Assembly (NCBI GenBank): GCA_050014415.1
Contig: JBEKDJ010000266.1
Span: 1-8,348 of the forward strand
DNA from: JBEKDJ01 sp050014415
GTDB taxonomy: Bacteria > Desulfobacterota > BSN033 > UBA1163
Length of the DNA stretch: 8,348 bases
Direction of reading: 5' to 3'
Positions 1 through 6,637 of this stretch are shown one piece after another. The notes under the pieces are model-generated. The model made no database searches. It was not told where the DNA came from and saw only the letters and a list, made by a program, of their open reading frames with translations. How positions within the stretch are numbered: the first letter of the stretch is position 1; each line of letters starts with the position of its first letter. The position numbers were made by a program, and so were the translations under genes.

Positions 1-362
1 CCTTTGACGGTGAATTTGTCGCCTAGCCTGATGGGGCGAAAGAACTCAAGTTCAGCTCCGGCATACAGGAGAGTCAGGTTCTGTATGGGATGAGGAATGG
101 TACCTGATTCGGAGGGTGCGCTACCGTGATTCACATTATACAAGAACGTCGGCGGGGCTGTAATCATGCCATAGCGGCTCTTTCTGGCATGTTCCTCATC
201 TATCCACAATGGATTGTTATCTCCTACCGCGTCTGCGAAATTCATGATATTATCCCTGGTCGCTTCCGTAAGGAACATTTGCTTACCTAAATCTATCTCT
301 ACCCCTATCCCTTTCTTATACTCGACCTCAAATTCATCAAGAGTCGTTATTTGTTTAGCCAT
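1..362 (-). CDS. MaoC/FAS1-like dehydratase N-terminal domain protein (partial, 3' end cut by window edge)
   Basis: This is the first 120 codons of a hotdog-fold protein like the N-terminal half of MaoC/FAS1-type dehydratases, which hydrate or dehydrate acyl thioesters, probably CoA esters here. The translation carries a hydratase-like stretch at residues 43-53 (A-D-A-V-G-D-N-N-P-L-W), followed by G65-M-I-T-A-P-P-T-F, typical of this fold. The canonical hydratase-2 motif ends in His where Trp53 stands. That is usual for the N-terminal, non-catalytic half of double-hotdog enzymes, so the catalytic half may lie beyond the window or in the next gene. The ATG is preceded by a strong GGGGAGGT with very short spacing, and no other start is nearby. 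A 264-base gap separates it from the VOC pseudogene upstream, so it may have its own promoter. The family call is good; the substrate is unknown. Confidence 0.82.
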   Translation of the reverse strand, partial: MAKQITTLDEFEVEYKKGIGVEIDLGKQMFLTEATRDNIMNFADAVGDNNPLWIDEEHARKSRYGMITAPPTFLYNVNHGSAPSESGTIPHPIQNLTLLYAGAELEFFRPIRLGDKFTVK

Positions 363-547
363 GACCTCCCCTTCATTCTGGCTTCACTTCAATTTCTGAG
401 ACTCATCCCGTTTGGGTAATAGAGACGCATCGGTTTTACTCAATCGGTCTAAAGTTGGGCAGAACGAAATATGAAGAAGCATTGGATTGAGAAAGGTAAC
501 TGTTGGATTTGCAAATACCAAGAAATATGTATCGAATAAGTTGGAAG

Positions 548-577
548 GTTATCTTCTGCGGAAATCTTGATTGTCAA
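548..577 (-). promoter_or_regulatory. Possible sigma-70 promoter for the MaoC-like gene
   Basis: On the minus strand a perfect -35 box TTGACA (577-572) is followed after 18 bases by GATAAC (553-548), a 4/6 match to the -10 consensus. It would leave a leader of about 180 bases before the ATG at 362. The rest of the 363-626 spacer shows no gene or clear terminator. This is a pattern match only; the long leader lowers confidence. Confidence 0.3.
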
Positions 578-626
578 TAAAGAGGGCCGCTCCTTTTATT
601 GATCCAGACGAGTGATTTGGCCTCCT

Positions 627-1004
627 TCATACTTCACATAATTCGATCAAAACACCTTCCGTGGTCTCCGGATAAAAGAAGGCGATGCGGCCGTGGGCTC
701 CGGGCCTGGGGCAACCCTCTGCCAGTTTCGCCCCACTCCGCTCAAAATCCTGGATAGTCGCCTCCAGATCATCGACTTCAAAACAGAGGTGGTTGATAGC
801 CCCCTTGTGTCCCCGGACCATGCTGACCATAGAGTCCTCTCCTTTGTCCGGTTCCGTGTGACAGATGATCTCAATCGAGGTATCTCCGATGGACAGAAAT
901 CCCATGCGAGCATCGATCTAAAGCCAGGGCGGGGGGATATTGGGCCGGAACGGGAAGCGAAGGCCCTAGGCCAAGAGCTTCCAAAAATGTAGAGCGGCAA
1001 CCTT
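627..1004 (-). pseudogene. Decayed VOC-family (methylmalonyl-CoA epimerase-like) gene
   Basis: The 92 codons from 905 to 627 encode the C-terminal two thirds of a VOC/epimerase-like protein. They contain G-F-L-S-I-G-D, then I-N-H-L-C-F-E-V-D-D and, at the end, T-E-G-V-L-I-E-L-C-E, and they align well with the intact VOC at 4310-3906. Upstream, family-like sequence continues but is broken. K-V-A-A-L-H-F (from 1004) lies in the same frame as the C-terminal part, E-A-L-G-L-G-P lies one frame over, and two in-frame TAG stops (968-966 and 920-918) interrupt the frame. The first dozen or so residues, including the usual metal-ligand His in the N-terminal D/N-H-x-G motif, are not found in any frame. 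The ATG at 905 has no Shine-Dalgarno sequence. I therefore read it as a pseudogene. A translated 92-residue fragment is possible but could not form a complete metal site. Confidence 0.75.
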
Positions 1005-1124
1005 TTTGAGTTCTAATCATAAGGACGGAAAGATAATGTAGAATAGATAAGTTAGAAAGTTTCATGACCACTAAATTAAATTTACGCATTCTACATTTTT
1101 GGAGATATTCCCCCGTCCTGGCTT
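921..1124. repeat. Imperfect inverted duplication straddling the VOC pseudogene 5' end
   Basis: Two blocks of the left arm recur in reverse complement in the right arm. TCCAAAAATGTAGA (980-993) pairs perfectly with 1090-1103. ATATCCCCCCGCCCTGGCTT (reverse complement of 921-940) matches 1105-1124 at 18 of 20 bases. The left arm has 39 extra bases (941-979) between the blocks; the right arm has one. The left arm lies in the VOC pseudogene, and the right arm lies just after the thiolase stop. It may be an inverted local duplication with a later deletion, or a dispersed repeat. No transposase gene is present. Confidence 0.7.
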
Positions 1125-1154
1125 ACATCCCCCATTTTCTTCAAAGCTTTCTAT

Positions 1155-2321
1155 CTAACCTTTCTCATTACCAACGATGCAGCAACTTCCAATACCAGTC
1201 CCTGCATTTCCTCCCAAATTGTGTGTCAATCCAAGCCGAGGATTCTTCACCTGCCGGGGACCAGCCTTGCCTTTCCTCAGGCCGCTGGCACCCAGTGGGT
1301 GACCAAAACACTTTAATCCACCATCGGCGTTGATAGGTAGCTCTCCCGACAAGGTGAAGGTTCCTGCCTCAATGTCCTCTCTGGCTCTGCCTCTGGGGCT
1401 AAACCCAAGATCCTCGTATACGATCATCTCATGAATGGTAAAACAGTCATGGACCTCCGCAATACTGATCTCCTTTCGCGGGTTTTTTATTCCGGCATCC
1501 TCATAGGCCTTCTTAGAAGCGAGCACATTCTCTTCGATGTGTACAAAATCATAATCCTGTCTTATGGCACCCTGGCGTGCCCCCACACAAATGCTTACCC
1601 CTTTAATATAGATGGGATCGGCTCTAAATTTCTTAGCTATGTCGGCACGGGTCACGATGGCGGCAGCGGCTCCATCACTGACACCGCAACAATCATATAA
1701 ACCAAGAGGCCAGGCGACGATCGGTGCCTTCATGACCTGCTCCACCTTCAACTCATTCTTGAAATGCGCTTTGGGATTCAAGCTGCCATTATGATGATTC
1801 TTCACTGCAATCTCAGCAAGAAGCCTTTTACCTTCATCCGGTTTTAACTTATAATTGTTAAAATACCTTGTTGCCATGTAGGCAAAGGAGGCGGGTGCAC
1901 TATACCCAGGGCCAATACCCGAGGTCCCATCAGCATTATCGCCGACGATACTCGGACCTTTTACTCCTGTTGCCCCCGAATCCTTCAGCTTCTCCACGCC
2001 AATGGCCAGCGCTATGTCACACACACCCGCAATGACCGCATAGCTTGCAGCCCTGAGGGCCTCAGTGCCTGTAGCACACATGTTTTCAACCCTGGTCATG
2101 GGAATATATTGCAGCCCCAAGGGAGCTAAGGTGATGGCGCTTAAACCGGAGAATACCGTCCCAATCCAGGCTGCTTGAACGTCTTTGGGTCCTATGCCGG
2201 CATCTTCAAATGCCTCATAAGCGGCTTCCACAAGGAGGTCCTCCACACCCTTATCCCACCGCTCTCCAAATTTTGTGCAACCCATTCCTATGATGGCCAC
2301 TTTATCTTTAATACTTTCCAT
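1155..2321 (-). CDS. SCP2-type thiolase (acetyl-CoA acetyltransferase-like)
   Basis: The 388-residue product belongs to the lipid-transfer/SCP2-type thiolases, which cleave or form 3-oxoacyl-CoA thioesters in the cytoplasm. The nucleophile is probably Cys82 in N-M-C-A-T-G (80-84). Other active-site elements are H-D-C-F (291-294) and C-F-G-H-P-L-G-A-S-G (338-347, His341), and the family C-terminal T-H-N-L-G-G is at 366-371. Oddly, G-A-S-G-L-R runs directly into K-G-K-A-G-P-R-Q-V. Relatives I know carry a helix of about ten residues between these two motifs, so a short in-frame deletion next to the active-site His is likely. The start is supported by GGAGGAG just upstream of the ATG. It lies 29 bases after the HMGS-like/DUF35 gene and is almost certainly cotranscribed. 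Such thiolases commonly work with a DUF35 partner, as in BbsAB and the archaeal acetoacetyl-CoA thiolase complex. The substrate is unknown. Confidence 0.9.
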   Translation of the reverse strand: MESIKDKVAIIGMGCTKFGERWDKGVEDLLVEAAYEAFEDAGIGPKDVQAAWIGTVFSGLSAITLAPLGLQYIPMTRVENMCATGTEALRAASYAVIAGVCDIALAIGVEKLKDSGATGVKGPSIVGDNADGTSGIGPGYSAPASFAYMATRYFNNYKLKPDEGKRLLAEIAVKNHHNGSLNPKAHFKNELKVEQVMKAPIVAWPLGLYDCCGVSDGAAAAIVTRADIAKKFRADPIYIKGVSICVGARQGAIRQDYDFVHIEENVLASKKAYEDAGIKNPRKEISIAEVHDCFTIHEMIVYEDLGFSPRGRAREDIEAGTFTLSGELPINADGGLKCFGHPLGASGLRKGKAGPRQVKNPRLGLTHNLGGNAGTGIGSCCIVGNEKG

Positions 2322-2350
2322 TTCATCTCCTCCTGCTCTTTATTGTCGGT

Positions 2351-3775
2351 TTAATACATGATGGGTTTTGCCTTCCAAAAATAGTTAATGATTCCCTGGC
2401 CCCGATACATCTTTCTAAAAGTCATCTCGACGGGCATACCTATCTTGACCTTGTCAAGCTCGTAATCGGTCAGTTCACATATCAGCCTGCCACCCTCATC
2501 GAAATCAACGACACCGTTCAGTCCGGGAGGGTTCAGGGTCGGCTGTAATTGATCCACAGCATAGCTAAAGAGTTTACCCGTCTTGTCAGAGAATTTGTAA
2601 TCATCGAAATCATCTTTTGATTGGCAAACCGCACATACTCTGATGGTTTGTCCAATAGGGTGCAATTGAGGAGTTCCGCACTTTTTACATTTAACTCCGT
2701 ACAACGCTGCAATAGATCTCCGTTCCCTCCACCGGCTGGGTAGCGAAGGCTCAGGGCGAACTGGAAGACTTGATGCCTCAACGGGTATAAGGCCCCGCCA
2801 GTTGAGATACTTCCCGTAATCGATAGGGATTTTTCTTGCTAACCTGTCTTTCATGGTCGGTTTGGTACGAATTCTTGATATCTCTTCTGTGACACGAAGG
2901 ATGAAAGCATCGCAGCCATCTCCGTAGTTGGCAAAAAGAATCCTGTCTCCGGGGGGTGCCTCCTCTAAGGCAGCTGCTAACATCATCAGTCCCGCAGCTG
3001 TTCCCGTATTGCCAATGTGTGCAAATAGCGGCTCCTGAACCTGAGCTTTGTCAAAGCCCAGACTCTTAGCCAGATCAGCGTGTTCCCTACTGTCAGATGC
3101 ATAGAAAACGACTTTTGAAAAGTTACTGGGGGTGAAAGAGTGCTTCTTCATCAGCTGTGAAATCGCTTCTTGCATGGTCGGCATATAACCTACCGCGTCA
3201 ATAAATCGCCATTCGGCAGACTGGATAAAGGCATCCCTCTCTGTTCTCCAGAGGTCGGTAAAATCATTAAAGATGGAATAGCTACCTTCAATATTTGTAA
3301 TCAGATGATTCGATCCTATCATTAAGGCTGCAGCCCCGTCGCCGAGGAGTTGTTCAAACCTTCCTTGGGGAGCACCCATACGGCAGTCTGACGCAGTGAC
3401 GATGACGTGCCTCGCTGAGCCACTCTTCACCGAGTCCACAGCCGATTTCATGGCAACAGATCCGGCTCTCAGTGAATTGGTAAAGTCCCCCGTATGACAT
3501 TCCTTCTTTAAATCAACTGCACTGGCGATGATGGCGGCTCCTTGTTTCTCCCTGTACGGACCGGTGGTTGTAGCAAAATATAACCCATCCACTTCTACAT
3601 CACTCCGGCTCAAACAATCCAAGGTGGCAGCCACAGCCATTGTGATGGAGTCCTCGTCATAACCCGCTACTGCTTTGTCTCCGCTTACGCTCTTGACGCG
3701 CCACATTTTAGCTATTTCTTCCAGGTTAAGTCGATACATAGGGATATAGGCCCCTATGGAGGTGATACCTATCAT
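2351..3775 (-). CDS. HMG-CoA synthase-like domain fused to a DUF35 zinc-ribbon/OB-fold domain
   Basis: The 474-residue protein has two parts. Residues 1 to about 330 have the thiolase-superfamily fold of archaeal-type HMG-CoA synthases: G-A-Y-I-P-M-Y-R-L at 8-16, L-L-G-D-G-A-A-A-L at 143-151, H-I-G-N-T-G-T-A at 253-260 and Y-G-D-G at 284-287. Residues of about 355-474 form a DUF35 module, with a zinc ribbon C363-x2-C366...C381-x2-C384 followed by an OB-fold (about 390-470). By recalled alignment, the HMG-CoA synthase Glu, Cys and His positions are Thr70, Leu102 and Tyr225, so classical HMG-CoA synthase activity is not expected. DUF35 proteins bridge thiolase and synthase subunits and help bind CoA in the archaeal complex, and BbsA plays a related part beside BbsB. 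Cotranscription with the thiolase 29 bases downstream supports a complex. A purine-rich GGAGAGAGGAG stretch precedes the ATG. Domain calls are firm; the role is inferred. Confidence 0.88.
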   Translation of the reverse strand: MIGITSIGAYIPMYRLNLEEIAKMWRVKSVSGDKAVAGYDEDSITMAVAATLDCLSRSDVEVDGLYFATTTGPYREKQGAAIIASAVDLKKECHTGDFTNSLRAGSVAMKSAVDSVKSGSARHVIVTASDCRMGAPQGRFEQLLGDGAAALMIGSNHLITNIEGSYSIFNDFTDLWRTERDAFIQSAEWRFIDAVGYMPTMQEAISQLMKKHSFTPSNFSKVVFYASDSREHADLAKSLGFDKAQVQEPLFAHIGNTGTAAGLMMLAAALEEAPPGDRILFANYGDGCDAFILRVTEEISRIRTKPTMKDRLARKIPIDYGKYLNWRGLIPVEASSLPVRPEPSLPSRWRERRSIAALYGVKCKKCGTPQLHPIGQTIRVCAVCQSKDDFDDYKFSDKTGKLFSYAVDQLQPTLNPPGLNGVVDFDEGGRLICELTDYELDKVKIGMPVEMTFRKMYRGQGIINYFWKAKPIMY

Positions 3776-3905
3776 CTTCCTTTTCTCCTCTCTCCTTTAG
3801 GATTTCACCTGCGGGTCAGTATGGATCATTGATTAAACCTTGATGTTGCGAAAAAAGAGTCAGATAAACCCGGACAGACCGATCGGAATCGCTTTGGGGC
3901 GAACC

Positions 3906-4310
3906 TTAGGCCCTCAGCCGCTGGATCAACTCAATCAGCACCCCTTTAGTAGATTTTGGATGAATGAATGAGATGAATGCTCCTTCGAAATACTCCGGCT
4001 TCTTATCTATGAACTGGATGCCTTTCGACTCCAATAAATCACGTTCTTGGTTGATATCATCTACTTCAAGGGAAATGTGATGTATACCCTCCCCCCTTTT
4101 CTCCAGGAATTTTTGAAGACCACCCTGAGGATCGATAGGTTCTGTTAATTCAAGAGTGACTTCACCCAGTGAGATCATGACCGTCTTGACCCCTGCCTCC
4201 TTGGATGTCAGGACCTCGGCTGGCTTAAAACCCAGCGTCTTTGTGTATAAATCCAAAGCCTCTTCAATGTTTTTTACAATCACACCTACGTGATTGATTT
4301 TCGTGATCAT
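3906..4310 (-). CDS. VOC-family protein, methylmalonyl-CoA epimerase-like
   Basis: The 134-residue product has the full length and motif order of methylmalonyl-CoA epimerases, cytoplasmic metalloenzymes that epimerise C2 of branched acyl-CoAs. It has two beta-alpha-beta-beta-beta VOC modules. The likely metal ligands and acid/base residues are His7 (I-N-H-V-G-V), Glu38 (K-E-A-G-V-K), Glu54 (L-E-L-T-E-P), His77 or His78 (G-I-H-H-I-S) and Glu127 (V-L-I-E-L). AAGGAGAG sits about eight bases before the ATG. It lies between the ligase and HMGS-like genes on the same strand, and the cluster has a second, decayed copy at 627-1004. No mutase gene is in view, so the substrate may be another 2-substituted acyl-CoA made in this pathway rather than methylmalonyl-CoA. 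Fold confidence is high; substrate confidence is low. Confidence 0.85.
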   Translation of the reverse strand: MITKINHVGVIVKNIEEALDLYTKTLGFKPAEVLTSKEAGVKTVMISLGEVTLELTEPIDPQGGLQKFLEKRGEGIHHISLEVDDINQERDLLESKGIQFIDKKPEYFEGAFISFIHPKSTKGVLIELIQRLRA

Positions 4311-4522
4311 TTTCCCACTCTCCTTCTTGATCCGGCTCCCATTTTCAAATGAAATAACTGCATTTGCCCATCAGGACGATTGCTACTCTGGTTCTGCATC
4401 CGGCCAAGTTCCATAATATTTAGAATGTTAGGATGAGACCTCATCTTCTTCCACCCCAACTCAAATTCGGCAAACCTAATCTTCAGTGTAATGGAGAAAC
4501 CCCTTATGTGGGTATTTCCCAC
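4307..4522 (-). CDS. Short unrecognised ORF between ligase and VOC genes (doubtful)
   Basis: A 71-codon frame opens with GTG at 4522, six bases after the ligase stop, and its stop overlaps the VOC start as ATGA, an arrangement typical of translational coupling. The product is basic, rich in Met, Arg and Asn, has no domain or motif that I recognise, and has no clear Shine-Dalgarno before the GTG. The 218-base gap it fills is otherwise unexplained. It could be a small coupled gene, a gene remnant or chance. Confidence 0.25.
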   Translation of the reverse strand: MGNTHIRGFSITLKIRFAEFELGWKKMRSHPNILNIMELGRMQNQSSNRPDGQMQLFHLKMGAGSRRRVGK

Positions 4523-4528
4523 TTCGAT

Positions 4529-6124
4529 TTAACGTGTGATCTTGATACCAGCCTTTTCTCTATCCCAAGTGTTCTTTGTAATACCGGCTTGCCGCAAGCG
4601 ATACTTTTCTACCCGGTTGGTCGGGGTCTTAGGCAGCTCGGAGACAAACTCCAGATACCGAGGAATGGCAAAATAGGCCATCCTGTCATTACAATATCTG
4701 ATCAATTCTTCAGGAGGCAGGACTTCACCGGCTTTCAGGACAACATTGGCCTTGACCTCATCCTCGCCAAGTTCCGAAGGGACAGCAAAGACAGCAGATT
4801 CTAAGACCCTGGGATGTGAGTTGATGACCTTTTCCACTTCAAAGGAAGAGATATTCTCGCCTCGACGGCGGAGGGCATCCTTTTTGCGGTCCACAAAGTA
4901 GAAGTATCCTTCTTCATCTCTTCTTGCGTAATCGCCCGTATGGAACCATAGGTTCTGATAGGAATCAAGCGTTTTCTCCGGCATCTTGTAGTATTCTGAC
5001 ATCATGATAAAGGGCGCCTTGGGCCGAACGACAATTTCACCTATTCCGCCTACTGGTACTTCCATGTCTGCATCATCCACCAGCTTTACCTCATAAAAGT
5101 CATGGATGACCTTACCACAGGAACCGATCTTTCTATCATTCACAGTCCAGTGCGTCACAATTCCTGCCTCTGTCAGGCCGTAACCCTCTAGACAAATAAG
5201 ACGAAAACGTTCCTCCATGTGTCTCATCACATCAGGCGGACAGGCTGCCCCGAATGCTATCCTGACCGGGTTGTCAGCATCATCCTGCCTTGGGGCCTGC
5301 TTGCTGAGAATGGTCATCACAGCGCCGAGGTAGTTAAATTGAGTGGCGCCATATTTTCGGATCTCATCCCAAAAAACAGAAGCGCTGAACCGTTCTCTCA
5401 ATACGACTTGAGCATCAGCCACAAGGGCGGTCGTCATGGCGAGCATCTGGGCATTCCCATGAAAAAGTGGCAAGAAAGTATAGAGGATGTCTTGGGGACC
5501 CAATTGACGATACCCCATCATCACTTTTGCCAGGTGGATAAAAGCGTTGTGACAGAGGACAACCCCTTTAGAAAGTCCGGTGGTCCCGGAGGTATAGAGG
5601 ATTGCCATCGGGTCGGTTCTGCTGATATCCCCTTTCAATGGATCGGACGAGCCCTTAAAAAATTCGTCTATGGAAATGATCGGAACCGGGATGGAATTGG
5701 AAATCGTCTCATTCATAGGACCACGGCAAACAATCCTATTCAGCTTTGTTAAATCATTCCGAATGATCAAGAGCCTTTCCAACAATGGGGCATCGATGAA
5801 TAGGAGTTTAGAATCCGAATTGTTGACGATATAACTTAAAGAGTCGCCTTTGTAGGCCGTATTGATGGGCACCTCGACGGCTCCCAGTTTGGCCATGCCG
5901 AACCAAGCATACAGGAAATCTGGGTGGTTTTGCATCATGATGACAACCTTATCACCCTTTTGAATGCCGAGATTGATTAACCCATGGGCGAATTGGTTGG
6001 AGACAAGGTCAAGGTGTTCATAAGTGATCTTCTGATCCTCAAAAAACAGAAAGACTCGATCTTTGTGGATTCGCCCCTTTTCCTCAATCAATTTTCCGAC
6101 CAGGTTTTCTGAAATGTCTGCCAT
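4529..6124 (-). CDS. AMP-forming acyl-CoA synthetase/ligase
   Basis: This 531-residue ANL-superfamily enzyme activates a carboxylic acid with ATP to an acyl-adenylate and then to the CoA thioester. Visible core motifs are the P-loop Y-T-S-G-T-T-G-L-S-K-G (177-187), E-G-Y-G-L-T-E-A-G (313-321), F-H-T-G-D (394-398) and the hinge D-R-K-K-D-A-L-R-R-R-G-E-N (412-424). The A10 motif reads P-K-T-P-T-N-R-V-E-K (498-507). It has Arg where the usual G-K lysine stands, with Lys507 three residues on, a variant I recall from CaiC-like ligases. The open frame extends 14 codons further, but the ATG at 6124 is chosen because GAGGAGTGGGAGA directly precedes it and the protein then begins like family members. 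It is upstream of the VOC and thiolase genes, so it probably provides the acyl-CoA entering the pathway. The substrate cannot be read from sequence. Confidence 0.9.
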   Translation of the reverse strand: MADISENLVGKLIEEKGRIHKDRVFLFFEDQKITYEHLDLVSNQFAHGLINLGIQKGDKVVIMMQNHPDFLYAWFGMAKLGAVEVPINTAYKGDSLSYIVNNSDSKLLFIDAPLLERLLIIRNDLTKLNRIVCRGPMNETISNSIPVPIISIDEFFKGSSDPLKGDISRTDPMAILYTSGTTGLSKGVVLCHNAFIHLAKVMMGYRQLGPQDILYTFLPLFHGNAQMLAMTTALVADAQVVLRERFSASVFWDEIRKYGATQFNYLGAVMTILSKQAPRQDDADNPVRIAFGAACPPDVMRHMEERFRLICLEGYGLTEAGIVTHWTVNDRKIGSCGKVIHDFYEVKLVDDADMEVPVGGIGEIVVRPKAPFIMMSEYYKMPEKTLDSYQNLWFHTGDYARRDEEGYFYFVDRKKDALRRRGENISSFEVEKVINSHPRVLESAVFAVPSELGEDEVKANVVLKAGEVLPPEELIRYCNDRMAYFAIPRYLEFVSELPKTPTNRVEKYRLRQAGITKNTWDREKAGIKITR

Positions 6125-6637
6125 TCTCCCACTCCTCAAGAAGATCTTTAAAGGACGGTCCCCCATCTTGCATCAATGGGACTCACACAGATTCTCTTCC
6201 GGGCGTAGTGCTCTTGCGTTACTCATGCCCTCCCTTTTCCCAATGGCTCATTCTTTATCTAATCTATTTCATCACCTATTTCAACCCGCCCATTCTTATA
6301 TCATGAAGAGAATCCATGATCCATTTCATTGCTAAAGACATCCAGCATGTTACCGTGCGAAGATCGAAATTCGATATTCGCACTTTGTGCAGAAAGATAG
6401 GCTCTACACAGAGCTACGATCCTGTTCTGGGTTTGGGACCATGAGGTCAACTTCGTTCTGGCCAATAACGAGCATCGAGGAATCAGAGGCCTTGAAGACA
6501 ATGGGGCTAAGAGCAAGAAGCACCTGGTCAAGTAAGCTAGATGGGGGCGACAGAGGTCAATATCTATCCTTTACTGCGTCGCACCCACAGTGCCCTTCAT
6601 CGGGAAGAACGAGGTGACCCCCTTGACCGGGCTGGCG
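6125..6637. other. 513-base spacer between SDR stop and ligase start
   Basis: I see no convincing gene here. Both strands have open stretches (about 6387-6617 plus, 6301-6531 minus), but neither has a Shine-Dalgarno or a recognisable domain. The notable content is a 29-base near-palindrome at 6355-6383. A weak TTGAAA (minus strand, 6284-6279) could be a -35 element for the ligase, but no good -10 box follows at 16-18 bases. The size of the gap suggests that the ligase may begin a separate transcript from the SDR gene. Confidence 0.5.
6355..6383. repeat. 29-base near-perfect palindrome
   Basis: GTGCGAA (6355-6361) pairs with TTCGCAC (6377-6383), and ATCGAA (6363-6368) pairs with TTCGAT (6370-6375), centred on A6369. 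Thirteen of the fourteen symmetric base pairs match; only G6362/A6376 do not. A second small inverted repeat, GCAC-TTT-GTGC (6380-6390), overlaps its right end. There is no T-run as in an intrinsic terminator. It could be a protein-binding site or an intergenic repeat unit. Confidence 0.6.

Noticed and set aside
871..1089. 72-codon minus-strand frame overlapping the broken VOC gene
   Set aside because: Only E-A-L-G-L-G-P is family-like; the rest is out-of-frame sequence and repeat, so it is part of the pseudogene rather than a separate gene.
1064..1794. Several plus-strand open frames opposite the thiolase
   Set aside because: They are antisense to a well-supported thiolase and have no ribosome binding sites or domains.
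5219..5752. 177-codon plus-strand open frame
   Set aside because: It lies wholly opposite the acyl-CoA ligase core, has no ribosome binding site and gives a low-complexity, unrecognisable product; it is a shadow of the ligase.
6125..6166. Upstream ATG extending the ligase by 14 codons
   Set aside because: The extension is unlike family N-termini, and its own sequence contains the strong GAGGAGTGGGAGA that serves the ATG at 6124.
6301..6617. Open frames on both strands in the SDR-ligase spacer, including a minus-strand stretch at 6556-6404 faintly like an SDR C-terminus (K-A-S-D-S-S-M)
   Set aside because: There is no start with a ribosome binding site and no continued family match, and the resemblance is limited to a few common residues; I could not support a gene or pseudogene.
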